Shown here: positions 1-6,300 of the stretch, one piece after another
Position numbering within the stretch: the stretch's first letter is position 1
Layout: each line of letters opens with the position of its first letter
Source: CAYMND01 sp964465065
Lineage (GTDB): Bacteria > Acidobacteriota > Aminicenantia > UBA2199
NCBI GenBank assembly: GCA_964465065.1
Contig: CAYXHZ010000078.1
Coordinates: 1-13,085 of the forward strand
Direction: 5' to 3'
Length of the DNA: 13,085 nucleotides
Translations under genes and position numbers: made by a program
Notes under the pieces: model-generated
Seen by the model: only the letters and a program-made list of their open reading frames with translations
What the model was told of the DNA's origin: nothing
Databases searched by the model: none

Positions 1-54
1 TAACACCCTTCCGTGTTTGCCCATCGCTCCCGCGCGACTCCGCCCCAAAACACA

Positions 55-83
55 TTGACAGTTCAGCCGGCATGACGTATAAT
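55..83 (+). promoter_or_regulatory. consensus sigma70 promoter of the tRNA-Arg operon
   Basis: The -35 box TTGACA (55-60) and -10 box TATAAT (78-83) both match the sigma70 consensus perfectly and are separated by exactly 17 bases. Transcription should start near 90-92, one to three bases before the mature tRNA 5' end at 93, so almost no 5' leader remains for RNase P to remove. The two coding genes that follow have no promoter of their own that I can see, so it probably drives them as well. The bases before 55 hold nothing I can identify. Confidence 0.9.
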
Positions 84-92
84 TGTGGAAAT

Positions 93-165
93 GCGCCTGT
101 AGCTCAATGGATAGAGCATTTGACTACGAATCAAAAGGCTGGGGGTTCGAGCCCCTCCAGGCGCG
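93..165 (+). tRNA. tRNA-Arg (anticodon ACG)
   Basis: A complete cloverleaf can be folded. The acceptor stem pairs 93-99 with 158-164, the D stem 102-105 with 114-117, the anticodon stem 119-123 with 131-135, and the T stem 141-145 with 153-157 (one G-U pair). The anticodon loop at 124-130 reads CTACGAA, giving anticodon ACG at 126-128, which is tRNA-Arg for CGN codons. Its first position would normally be deaminated to inosine by TadA (family knowledge). The variable loop has 5 bases. The discriminator base is G165 and CCA is not encoded, because TTT follows, so CCA must be added by the nucleotidyltransferase. Confidence 0.95.
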
Positions 166-201
166 TTTACCTTCTCAGCAAATCAGCCCCAGGGAGTTGC
201 C

Positions 202-828
202 ATGTCCGAGTCATCCCCTCAACAATCCGATTTTACCGTCAGCACCAGAGCTCCCATCGACGTTTCGGCCATCATGGCTCAGATTGAAACCCGCATCGAG
301 GAGCAGAAAAAATCCGGCGTTCTCAAGGAATCCGAGATAGAAGAAATCTGCCAGATGGAGATGCTGCCCCTGCCCGACTTCCTCGATGTACCCAATGTCT
401 ACGAACCGCACCTGTATCCGGCCCATCCATCGGCGGCCTACACGCCCCATGTATTCACCCCGGAAACGGAGGCCGGCCCGGTCAAAGCCCTGATGGGAAA
501 AATCCGCAAACTGCTCAACCCCCTGACCCGTTTTTTCCTCCGCCCCCAGTACAATGAAATCCGCAATCTTCTGGCCGAGCTTCACAACCAGAACGGACAG
601 CGGATCCACAGTCTGCAACAGGACAGTCCGATCGTACACCAGAGCAAGGAATACATCAAACTGCTGCACAACGCGCTCAACAACATGATCGTGGAATTTT
701 CCAAGCTGAAAATTGAAGAAGAACTGCTCAAAACTCAGATCAAAGCCATGGAAGACCGCCTGGCTTTTCTGGAAAAGCGGGAACGCAGCATCGAGCAGAC
801 CGTCTTCCCACAGCAGGTCGGTCGGTGA
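202..828 (+). CDS. coiled-coil protein of unknown function, paired with a glycosyltransferase
   Basis: This 208-residue protein has no signal peptide and no membrane segment. The start is supported by AGGGAG at 191-196, 5 bases before the ATG. Residues about 19-40 (IDVSAIMAQIETRIEEQKK) resemble a short segment I associate with the N-termini of methyltransferases in exopolysaccharide and O-antigen clusters. A low-complexity, proline/tyrosine-rich stretch follows (about 55-90), then a basic helix (about 93-115, KALMGKIRKLLNPLTRFFLR). The C-terminal part (about 115-200) is predicted to be largely helical coiled coil, and no catalytic domain follows. The gene lies 36 bases after tRNA-Arg and its stop overlaps the next start (TGATG), so it is probably co-translated with the GT4 enzyme and may act with it as a scaffold or membrane adaptor. 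That role is inference. Confidence 0.75.
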   Translation: MSESSPQQSDFTVSTRAPIDVSAIMAQIETRIEEQKKSGVLKESEIEEICQMEMLPLPDFLDVPNVYEPHLYPAHPSAAYTPHVFTPETEAGPVKALMGKIRKLLNPLTRFFLRPQYNEIRNLLAELHNQNGQRIHSLQQDSPIVHQSKEYIKLLHNALNNMIVEFSKLKIEEELLKTQIKAMEDRLAFLEKRERSIEQTVFPQQVGR

Positions 829-1907
829 TGACCGGCATCCACCAATTTCTGACTTCCTATTCCTACGGAGACGCCATCGGCAACGAAACGATGGTCATCC
901 GCGACTACCTACGCAGCCAGGGATTCGCTTCGGAAATCTTCGCCCAGCACTACCATCCCCGTTATGCCGGCCAAATCATCAACTATAAAGAATACCAGCG
1001 CTTCAGCGCTCCGGGCAACGTAGCCATCTACCATTTTTCCATCGGCTCGCCGGTCTCCAAGGCTTTCGTGCGTCTGCAGGACCGCAAGGTTATCATCTAC
1101 CACAATATCACCCCCCACCATTTCTTTCTGGACTACCACCGCATCCTGGCCAAGGACTGCTACAAGGGCCGCATCGAACTCAAGACTCTGGTCGAACATG
1201 TCGATCTGGCCCTGGGCGATTCACGACACAACGAACTCGAACTCATCGAAGCCGGTTTCCGTAAAACCGCGGTCTTACCGCTGGTCATGGACTTCAAAAA
1301 ATTCGACTGCCCGGTTCACCCGGTAGTCCGCTCCCTGATCGACGACGGCAAAACCAACATCATCTACGTCGGCCGCATCATTCCCAATAAAAAAATCGAA
1401 GATGTCCTGACCAGTTTCTATTTTTATCAGAGCCGATTCAACCCCGCATCCCGGCTGATTCTGGTCGGAGAATACCGGGGCTTTGAACGCTACCATTCGG
1501 CCCTGATGCACCACGCCCAGCAGCTGAAGATCCGGGATCTGCACGTCACGGGTCATATCCCCGAAGACGAGCTGGTCAGCTACTACAAACTGGCCGATCT
1601 GACCCTGCACCTGAGTGAACACGAGGGCTTTTGCGCGCCCATCCCCGAAAGCTACCACCTGGGCAAGCCCGTCATCGCTTTCAATGCCGGCGCAGTCGCC
1701 GAAACCATGGCCGGAGCCGGGCTGCTGGTAGAGAAGAAAGATCCGCTGCGTATCGCCGCCCTGATGGATGTCGTCCTGACCGACAAATCGCTCCTGAGCA
1801 AACTGGTCGAGCATCAGCGTCTGGTCCTGGAACGGTACCGCCGCGACAGAACCGGCGAGATCCTGGTCGGGCAGCTCAGTCCCCTGATCGAAAAAAACGC
1901 CGGTTAA
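828..1907 (+). CDS. glycosyltransferase family 4 (GT-B fold)
   Basis: This protein of about 359 residues probably transfers a sugar from an NDP-sugar in surface polysaccharide or glycolipid synthesis. The C-terminal nucleotide-sugar half is clear. It has IIYVGRIIPNKKIEDVL (about 179-195), where the lysine/arginine of this motif normally contacts the donor phosphates, and the E-x7-E motif in SEHEGFCAPIPE (about 264-275). The latter is followed by GKPVIAFNAGAVAET, typical of GT4. The N-terminal half is the acceptor domain and gives no clue to the acceptor. The start is either ATG at 828, within TGATG overlapping the upstream stop, or GTG at 825. ATG is preferred, and the ribosome binding site is weak, consistent with translational coupling. 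The stop (1905-1907) overlaps the stop of the convergent rsmD. The substrate cannot be told from sequence. Confidence 0.9.
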   Translation: MTGIHQFLTSYSYGDAIGNETMVIRDYLRSQGFASEIFAQHYHPRYAGQIINYKEYQRFSAPGNVAIYHFSIGSPVSKAFVRLQDRKVIIYHNITPHHFFLDYHRILAKDCYKGRIELKTLVEHVDLALGDSRHNELELIEAGFRKTAVLPLVMDFKKFDCPVHPVVRSLIDDGKTNIIYVGRIIPNKKIEDVLTSFYFYQSRFNPASRLILVGEYRGFERYHSALMHHAQQLKIRDLHVTGHIPEDELVSYYKLADLTLHLSEHEGFCAPIPESYHLGKPVIAFNAGAVAETMAGAGLLVEKKDPLRIAALMDVVLTDKSLLSKLVEHQRLVLERYRRDRTGEILVGQLSPLIEKNAG

Positions 1908-1911
1908 ACCG
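1891..1911 (-). terminator. weak candidate terminator after rsmD
   Basis: On the minus strand the rsmD stop lies inside a small hairpin (CGGTTTAACCG, plus positions 1901-1911). Three bases later comes a run of seven T (1891-1897), which on the plus strand is the lysine-coding A7 near the end of the glycosyltransferase. The stem is only 3-4 bp, so termination could also rely on the stronger palindrome at 1918-1933. This is a tentative call. Confidence 0.25.
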
Positions 1912-2518
1912 CTTCGTCCGGAGGATCCTCCGGCTTGGAATCATCATCGTCGCCGGGCTGACCGGCAGGTCGGCAACGGTAAAAATCCAGACACTTCCGC
2001 CCCTGGGTCACCACCCGGAAACGGTCGAAATACCGGCCGTCGAACTGGATGTGCGTTGGCCGTTCCAGCACCATGATCCCCGCCGGATCCAGAATGCCCC
2101 TTTTGTAGACAACCTTCAGGGGATTGGCGTAATTGAGCAGATCGTAGGGCGGATCCAGAAAGATGATATCGAACCGGTACTGCTCTTTGCTCAAGGTGAT
2201 TACGCTGCGGTTGTAATCACCTTGAATGATCCGGTACTTGTCCCGGGGCACGCCGATATGGTCGAGGTTCTCCCGGAGCAAACGGACTGACTCCGCCAGC
2301 TCGTCGATGAACACCACGTACGACGCTCCCCGGGACAGGGCCTCGATTCCGACGTTGCCGCTGCCGCCGAAACCGTCCAAAAAAATGGTATCCCGGATCT
2401 GGTCCTGCATGATATCAAAGAAAGACAGCTTCAACTTGGCCGTGGTCGGCCGCACCGAGGGACCTCTGACGGTTTTGAGCCGCCTTCCTTTGTATATTCC
2501 GGAAAAAACCTTCAGCAT
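1904..2518 (-). CDS. rsmD: 16S rRNA (guanine966-N2)-methyltransferase RsmD
   Basis: RsmD is an S-adenosylmethionine-dependent enzyme that methylates G966 of 16S rRNA during 30S assembly. Its hallmarks are in order. The N-terminal segment is SGIYKGRRLKT and RPTT (about 6-26). SAM-binding motif I is FLDGFGGSGNVGIEALSRGA (about 46-65). The acidic residues IDE are at 71-73, and the catalytic motif IV DPPY is at 122-125. The length of 204 residues is normal or slightly long. The extra part is a strongly acidic, proline-containing tail (about 187-204) that I would not expect in well-studied RsmD proteins. The gene begins 20 bases after the TPR gene stop, so the two probably form an operon. Its own ribosome binding site is poor. 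Its stop overlaps that of the convergent glycosyltransferase by four bases (TTAA). Confidence 0.92.
   Translation of the reverse strand: MLKVFSGIYKGRRLKTVRGPSVRPTTAKLKLSFFDIMQDQIRDTIFLDGFGGSGNVGIEALSRGASYVVFIDELAESVRLLRENLDHIGVPRDKYRIIQGDYNRSVITLSKEQYRFDIIFLDPPYDLLNYANPLKVVYKRGILDPAGIMVLERPTHIQFDGRYFDRFRVVTQGRKCLDFYRCRPAGQPGDDDDSKPEDPPDEAV
1918..1933. repeat. 16-bp perfect palindrome at the GT4/rsmD junction
   Basis: CCGGAGGATCCTCCGG is identical to its reverse complement. It can form a 6-bp GC-rich stem with a GATC loop in RNA from either strand. It lies inside the last codons of rsmD, encoding part of its acidic Pro/Asp/Glu tail, and about 11 bases past the glycosyltransferase stop. It could stabilise 3' ends or help stop transcription in both directions, but there is no T-tract directly beside it. 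Confidence 0.6.
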
Positions 2519-2538
2519 GCGAATCTGTTCCGTGACAA

Positions 2539-3561
2539 CTATTTTTTCTTGTTCTTGGCTTCCTGAGCCTTGCTCACGATATCCAGCACAGTTTTGTAGT
2601 CGTTGTTGCCGGGTTCGGCCGCCAGCAGTTCCTTGAGCAGGGCTGCAGCGCCTTCGTAGTTGAGGCAGTAATAATGGTATTTGGCCAGTGAAAACTTGGC
2701 TTCCCGGTTCTGTGCGTCGACAGCCAGGGCGTCGTTGAGGTATTTGACCATTTCGGTCTTGGCCTCGGCCGTTTTCCGGATCCCTTCCAGGTCTTCTTTT
2801 TTGAGCGCCTCGATCTCTTTTTCCATGAGCGCGAAATGGCTGCTGGCGATCAGGTAATCGGCCAGGCTGACAAACTGAGCCGGCGCCAGGTTCTCTTGAT
2901 TCAAATCTAAAAACTTTTTCAAGTATTCGATGGATTTCTCGGTCTCGTTCTTCTGCCCGTAGGCTGAACCCATCAGGAAATGGGCGAACAGGTACGGCTG
3001 CTTGTAGGCTTCGACACCCGGGGTGGCCAACAACTCGGTGCTGTAGCGAATCACCTTGTCCGATTCGCCACTCTGCAGGTAAGTACCGGCCAGAGTGTAG
3101 GCGACCTGGACGAATTGAGCGCTCAGCTTGGCCTTGATACCGGGCAACAGCACGAACTTTTCATACAGGGCCAAAGCCGCGGCTTTATCGTTGGCCGCCA
3201 TTTTCTGCTGAGCGGATTTGAGCATCAGGATGGCGTACTGATGGATGATGGCATCCGAGGCCGCATCCAGTTCATAGGCTTTGGCCATGTAGGTCATGGC
3301 TTCGTCCATATTCTGATTCTGCTGACTCAATGCCGACAGGTGCAGGTAAATCGGCGCATAATCCGGGGCCAGTGTCTTGGCCTCGGCCAGCTTTTCGGCA
3401 GCCTTGTCAAAGGCCTTGGCCTTGATGTCCTCAACGGCCTTTTCCACCAGCTTTACCGCTTTTTTGGGGATTTCTTTGGTTTCCTGGGCTACCAGTCTGC
3501 TGCCCGAGAAAACGAGCAGAAGCGCAATCGACAATAACAAAACAGTTATCCGTTTCGCCAT
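2539..3561 (-). CDS. exported TPR-repeat protein
   Basis: This 340-residue protein has a clear Sec signal peptide: MAKR, a hydrophobic core at about 5-19, and likely cleavage near VAQ|ET at about 26. It should therefore be periplasmic or surface exposed. The mature part is alpha-helical with several tetratricopeptide-type helix pairs. Examples are DKAAEKLAEAKTLAPDYAPI near residues 52-71, the following MDEAMTYMAKAYELD, and a C-terminal unit NYEGAAALLKELLAAEPGN. It ends in a lysine-rich tail. TPR proteins mediate protein-protein contacts, and the partner is unknown here. The start is well supported by AGGAG on the minus strand (plus 3568-3572), 6 bases before ATG. rsmD follows after 20 bases. 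The 112 bases upstream to murF are AT-rich and must hold the promoter, but no -35/-10 pair is good enough to name. Confidence 0.85.
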   Translation of the reverse strand: MAKRITVLLLSIALLLVFSGSRLVAQETKEIPKKAVKLVEKAVEDIKAKAFDKAAEKLAEAKTLAPDYAPIYLHLSALSQQNQNMDEAMTYMAKAYELDAASDAIIHQYAILMLKSAQQKMAANDKAAALALYEKFVLLPGIKAKLSAQFVQVAYTLAGTYLQSGESDKVIRYSTELLATPGVEAYKQPYLFAHFLMGSAYGQKNETEKSIEYLKKFLDLNQENLAPAQFVSLADYLIASSHFALMEKEIEALKKEDLEGIRKTAEAKTEMVKYLNDALAVDAQNREAKFSLAKYHYYCLNYEGAAALLKELLAAEPGNNDYKTVLDIVSKAQEAKNKKK

Positions 3562-3656
3562 GTTTAACTCCTTTTACAAAAAAAACACTGCGTAATATCC
3601 TATCATTTTTGCAGCGATAAATGAATATACCAATTGAGCGAAAAGTCGGCTCAGGT

Positions 3657-3681
3657 AAAAGCGCCCGCGTGGTTCAGCGGG
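3657..3681 (-). terminator. candidate intrinsic terminator after murF
   Basis: Read on the minus strand, a CCCGC/GCGGG stem (plus 3677-3681 and 3664-3668) with an 8-base loop containing the last base or bases of murF's stop region is followed shortly by TTTT (3657-3660). The short stem and T-tract make it a weak terminator at best. Confidence 0.35.
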
Positions 3682-5053
3682 GAATGGCCCGATCCAGACC
3701 CACACCGTGCGAGGCCTTGAAAAGGACTATATCCCCGGCCTGCACCACCATGTTCAGTTTATCCCGGCACTCCAACGCCGTGGCGTAATGAAAGACCGCA
3801 TTTGCCGGCATGCCCGCCTGCACCGCCGCTTCGGCCGTCGAAGCGGCCTGGTCGCCGACAGCGATCAAAGCCTTCAGGCCCAGGGAAGCCGCATAGCTTC
3901 CCAATTGGCGGTGAAAGCCATCGCTTCCTTCGCCCAGCTCCAGCATGTCGCCTAAAACCGCCACCTTGGACCCGGAGAAGGATGCCAGCCAGTCCAGCGC
4001 GTAGCGGGCGGCTTCGGGGTTGGAATTGTAGGTCTCGTCCAAAACCGTCAGGGCACCGAACTGTTTGACAACTCCCCGGCCTTCCACCGCCTTCAAGGTG
4101 GACAGGGCCTCGGCGATCTGCGCAAAATCCAGGCCCAGGGCCAGAGCCACGCCGACGGCGACAAGGATGTTGACATGTTGCGCCGGATGGGTCAGCGGAA
4201 CGAAAAAACGATGCTCGACGCCAAAGCAACTGCATCTGAGCTCGCTGCCTTGACCATATACCCGCTTATCGATGTAGTGCAATTCGCCCTGCTTTCGGGT
4301 CGGGCTGAATGGAATCAGCCTGCATCCGGCCCCGTGCTGCAGCCGATCCCGCAATTCCGGACAATCGATGTTGTACAGGGCCAGACCGTCGGGTTCCAGG
4401 CCGTTGAGTATTTCGCACTTGGCTCGGGCGACTTGGGCAACCGTCTTGAGAAATTCCAGGTGAACCGGCAAGGCGTTGAGGATGACGGCGATGTGCGGCC
4501 GCAGAATTCGGGTCAGAACATCAATTTCACCGATGCCGGGATTGCTCATGCCCATTTCGAAAACACCGTGGCTTTCAGTTCCGGCCATGTTCAACAAAGC
4601 GAACGGCAGCCCCAGGCTGTTGTTCCAGTTACCCGGAGACCGAAAGGCCTGATGGCGGTGATTGAGAATCTGAAAAATAAACTCTTTGGCACTGGTTTTT
4701 CCGGCGCTGCCGGTGACAGCGACCAAGCGCGTCGTCGTCAGACAGGCACGAACGTCGGCCGCCAGCCTGTGCGCGGACTGCAACGGGTCATCCACCCGCA
4801 ACAAAGGCACTGTCAGTCCCTGCGGCGCCCGGTAATCGCGCCGGACGACGGCGGCCACCCCCGGGCGGCCAGACAGATCCGCAACGTAGCGATGGCCATC
4901 CTGCTGTTCGCCGCGCAGGGCGAAGAAAAGCGTGCCAGGTTCGACTGCCGTTCGGCTGTCGAAAACGAAACGCGTGAAAAGCAGTTCGCCCGCCCCGGCC
5001 GGCGGCTCAGCCTGGCAGACCGCAAGCAGACGATTCCAGGAAACGGACGGCAT
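3674..5053 (-). CDS. murF: UDP-N-acetylmuramoyl-tripeptide--D-alanyl-D-alanine ligase MurF
   Basis: MurF is the cytoplasmic ATP-dependent ligase that adds D-Ala-D-Ala to UDP-MurNAc-tripeptide, the last step of the soluble peptidoglycan precursor. The 459 residues show the three Mur ligase domains. The N-terminal substrate domain has FDSRTAVEPGTLFFAL (about 31-46). The central ATPase domain has P-loop TGSAGKTSAKEF (114-125), EMGMSNPGEI-type residues near 166-176, and NALPVHLEF (193-201). The C-terminal domain has EGRG (324-327), LDETYNSNP (338-346), LGDMLELG (367-374) and LFKASHGVGLDRAI near the end. In that last motif the usual Ser-Arg is Ser-His. The start chosen is ATG at 5053, overlapping the dksA stop as TAATG. 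The frame is open 16 codons further upstream, but that would run inside dksA. The overlap implies transcription and translation coupled to dksA. Confidence 0.93.
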   Translation of the reverse strand: MPSVSWNRLLAVCQAEPPAGAGELLFTRFVFDSRTAVEPGTLFFALRGEQQDGHRYVADLSGRPGVAAVVRRDYRAPQGLTVPLLRVDDPLQSAHRLAADVRACLTTTRLVAVTGSAGKTSAKEFIFQILNHRHQAFRSPGNWNNSLGLPFALLNMAGTESHGVFEMGMSNPGIGEIDVLTRILRPHIAVILNALPVHLEFLKTVAQVARAKCEILNGLEPDGLALYNIDCPELRDRLQHGAGCRLIPFSPTRKQGELHYIDKRVYGQGSELRCSCFGVEHRFFVPLTHPAQHVNILVAVGVALALGLDFAQIAEALSTLKAVEGRGVVKQFGALTVLDETYNSNPEAARYALDWLASFSGSKVAVLGDMLELGEGSDGFHRQLGSYAASLGLKALIAVGDQAASTAEAAVQAGMPANAVFHYATALECRDKLNMVVQAGDIVLFKASHGVGLDRAIPR

Positions 5054-5403
5054 TATTCGCTGTCGCTTTCTTCTTCCGTAGCCCGTTTGCAAGCGATGCA
5101 CAGCGTGGCGAAGGGCATGAAGCCCAGCCGCTTTTCCTCAATTTTCCCCCCACAACGCTCGCAGATGCCATAAACGCCGCGGTCCACCTTTTCCAGAGCC
5201 TCATCGATTTTTTTCAGGGTGTCCTGATGGTTGGTAGTCACCAGTGATTCCATCACACCGTTGATCAGGTCGGTCGCCCGATCCGCCTCATCCAGGACAT
5301 CGCCGAACCGTTCTTCATCCAGGTGACCATTCATCACCCGGATCAGATCATCGCGGAGAGCGACCAGTTGTTTCCGCAAACGTTCATCCGATTTCGTCGC
5401 CAT
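5053..5403 (-). CDS. dksA: DksA/TraR-family zinc-finger regulator of RNA polymerase
   Basis: This 116-residue member of the DksA/TraR family is shorter than E. coli DksA (151). Such proteins insert a coiled-coil tip into the RNA polymerase secondary channel and, with ppGpp, retune promoters. The coil runs from about 8 to 75. At its tip is DEADRA (38-43), which matches the D-x-x-D-x-A motif required for DksA activity. That favours a true DksA-like function over a mere structural homologue. The zinc finger is complete: C81-x2-C84 and C102-x2-C105, separated by 17 residues. The start ATG at 5403 is supported by GAGGTGAG (plus 5405-5412). An in-frame extension upstream would run through the promoter and is rejected. 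The gene has its own consensus promoter and a leader hairpin, and overlaps murF by one base. The exact orthology (DksA, DksA2 or TraR) is unsettled. Confidence 0.85.
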   Translation of the reverse strand: MATKSDERLRKQLVALRDDLIRVMNGHLDEERFGDVLDEADRATDLINGVMESLVTTNHQDTLKKIDEALEKVDRGVYGICERCGGKIEEKRLGFMPFATLCIACKRATEEESDSE

Positions 5404-5414
5404 ACTCACCTCTG

Positions 5415-5441
5415 GCAAAAGTTCAAGCTTTTGACTTTTGC
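5415..5441 (-). promoter_or_regulatory. hairpin in the dksA mRNA leader, next to the ribosome binding site
   Basis: The outer arms GCAAAAGT (5415-5422) and ACTTTTGC (5434-5441) are perfectly complementary over 8 bp. Inside them CAA (5424-5426) pairs with TTG (5431-5433) around a 4-base loop, leaving one bulged base at 5423. The whole 27-base element lies within the predicted dksA leader, just upstream of the Shine-Dalgarno segment at 5405-5413. It could influence translation or mRNA stability. Confidence 0.55.
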
Positions 5442-5467
5442 ACTGTTTTTTAGGAAAATGCTGAGTA

Positions 5468-5496
5468 ACTATAAACATTGGTTTATGAATTGTCAA
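5468..5496 (-). promoter_or_regulatory. sigma70 promoter of dksA-murF
   Basis: On the minus strand the -35 box is TTGACA (plus 5491-5496), the spacer is 17 bases (5474-5490), and the -10 box is TATAGT (plus 5468-5473), one mismatch from consensus. Transcription should start near 5461, giving a leader of about 58 bases. The boxes lie in an AT-rich divergent intergenic region shared with the YkgJ-type gene. Confidence 0.8.
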
Positions 5497-5502
5497 CCCT
5501 TC

Positions 5503-6300
5503 ATGTTACAAAATAACAAAAACGAAACGGCAAACAGACCGGCGCTGTCGAGGGCTCATCTGACGGAGATCCACACCCGCATAGGGACCGCCGGCGCAGA
5601 TCTGGACCGGCAGACCCGCAGACGGCTGCACGCCTTCGATGAAAAAATCCGTTCCTGGCAGCAGCGGGTGGCCAGACAGAAAACCATCCATTGCCGAAAA
5701 GGTTGCCGTTTCTGCTGCGACGCCATGAACTGGGCGACTCTGACCGAAGCGCTGGTGCTCAGCCCGCTGCTCACCCGGCACGAACGAGCCCTGTTTCACC
5801 GCATGGACACCGACCTGTGCAGACTGGCACGGCAAACCAGCGCCGAAGACCTATTTGAAGCCTACCGCAGCCGGATCGGCATCTGTCCGCTGTATTGCCG
5901 CGACTCTCTCTGCCGGCTGCACAGCCGCCGTCCTCTGTCGTGCCGGTCCGTTTTTTCCTTTTTTCCTCCATTCCTGTGCCGCGCCGATGTGCTGAGCCGG
6001 CACGGCAGTCGGCGCATTTTCCCGCTGATCCAGGACCACCCGAGTCCTTTGTATCAGGACACCCCCTATGCGATCGATCCCCTCGCCTGGCGCGAGCGTT
6101 ACCACAACGACCTGGCCAGATTGATGCTGGACCGCATCGGCTGTTCTGTCGAAGGTGCCCTGCCGGCCCTGATCACTCTCGTCGACCGTCTGTCCTGCAT
6201 GACGTCAGGAAAATCCCGTCAGAGCGAAGACATCCTTCTCTGGCTGAACGACCGTGTCCGGTTCGACCTCATCTCAATGACGGCAAGGAGCGCCTCATGA
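5503..6300 (+). CDS. YkgJ-family cysteine-cluster (Zn/Fe-chelating) protein
   Basis: From the start used here the protein has 265 residues. It carries the YkgJ-family signature C-x3-GC-x2-CC as CRKGCRFCC (cysteines at 64, 68, 71 and 72). A second cluster sits in CPLYCRDSLCRLHSRRPLSCR (cysteines at about 128, 132, 137 and 147), matching the family's C-x(n)-C-x(n)-RP-x2-CR pattern. The family is thought to bind zinc or an iron-sulfur centre, but its biochemical role is not established. The start is uncertain. ATG 5503 and 5485 lack a ribosome binding site, while 5458 has AGGA at only 2 bases and would run through the dksA promoter. The AT-rich composition before about 5520 favours a late start. 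The stop overlaps the ThiF-like gene by four bases (ATGA), so the two are probably made together. Confidence 0.8.
   Translation: MLQNNKNETANRPALSRAHLTEIHTRIGTAGADLDRQTRRRLHAFDEKIRSWQQRVARQKTIHCRKGCRFCCDAMNWATLTEALVLSPLLTRHERALFHRMDTDLCRLARQTSAEDLFEAYRSRIGICPLYCRDSLCRLHSRRPLSCRSVFSFFPPFLCRADVLSRHGSRRIFPLIQDHPSPLYQDTPYAIDPLAWRERYHNDLARLMLDRIGCSVEGALPALITLVDRLSCMTSGKSRQSEDILLWLNDRVRFDLISMTARSAS

Noticed and set aside
93..165. tRNA-Arg as an integration site of a mobile element
   Set aside because: No integrase gene, no direct repeat of the tRNA 3' end and no shift in gene style is visible downstream within the window.
3562..3673. Promoter for the TPR-rsmD unit in the AT-rich gap
   Set aside because: Several AT-rich hexamers such as TATATT exist on the minus strand, but none has a convincing -35 partner at 16-18 bases, so no site is called.
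4175..5173. Long plus-strand open frame (332 codons) opposite murF and dksA
   Set aside because: It lies antisense to two well-recognised genes, has no ribosome binding site and no family resemblance. It is a GC-driven shadow frame.
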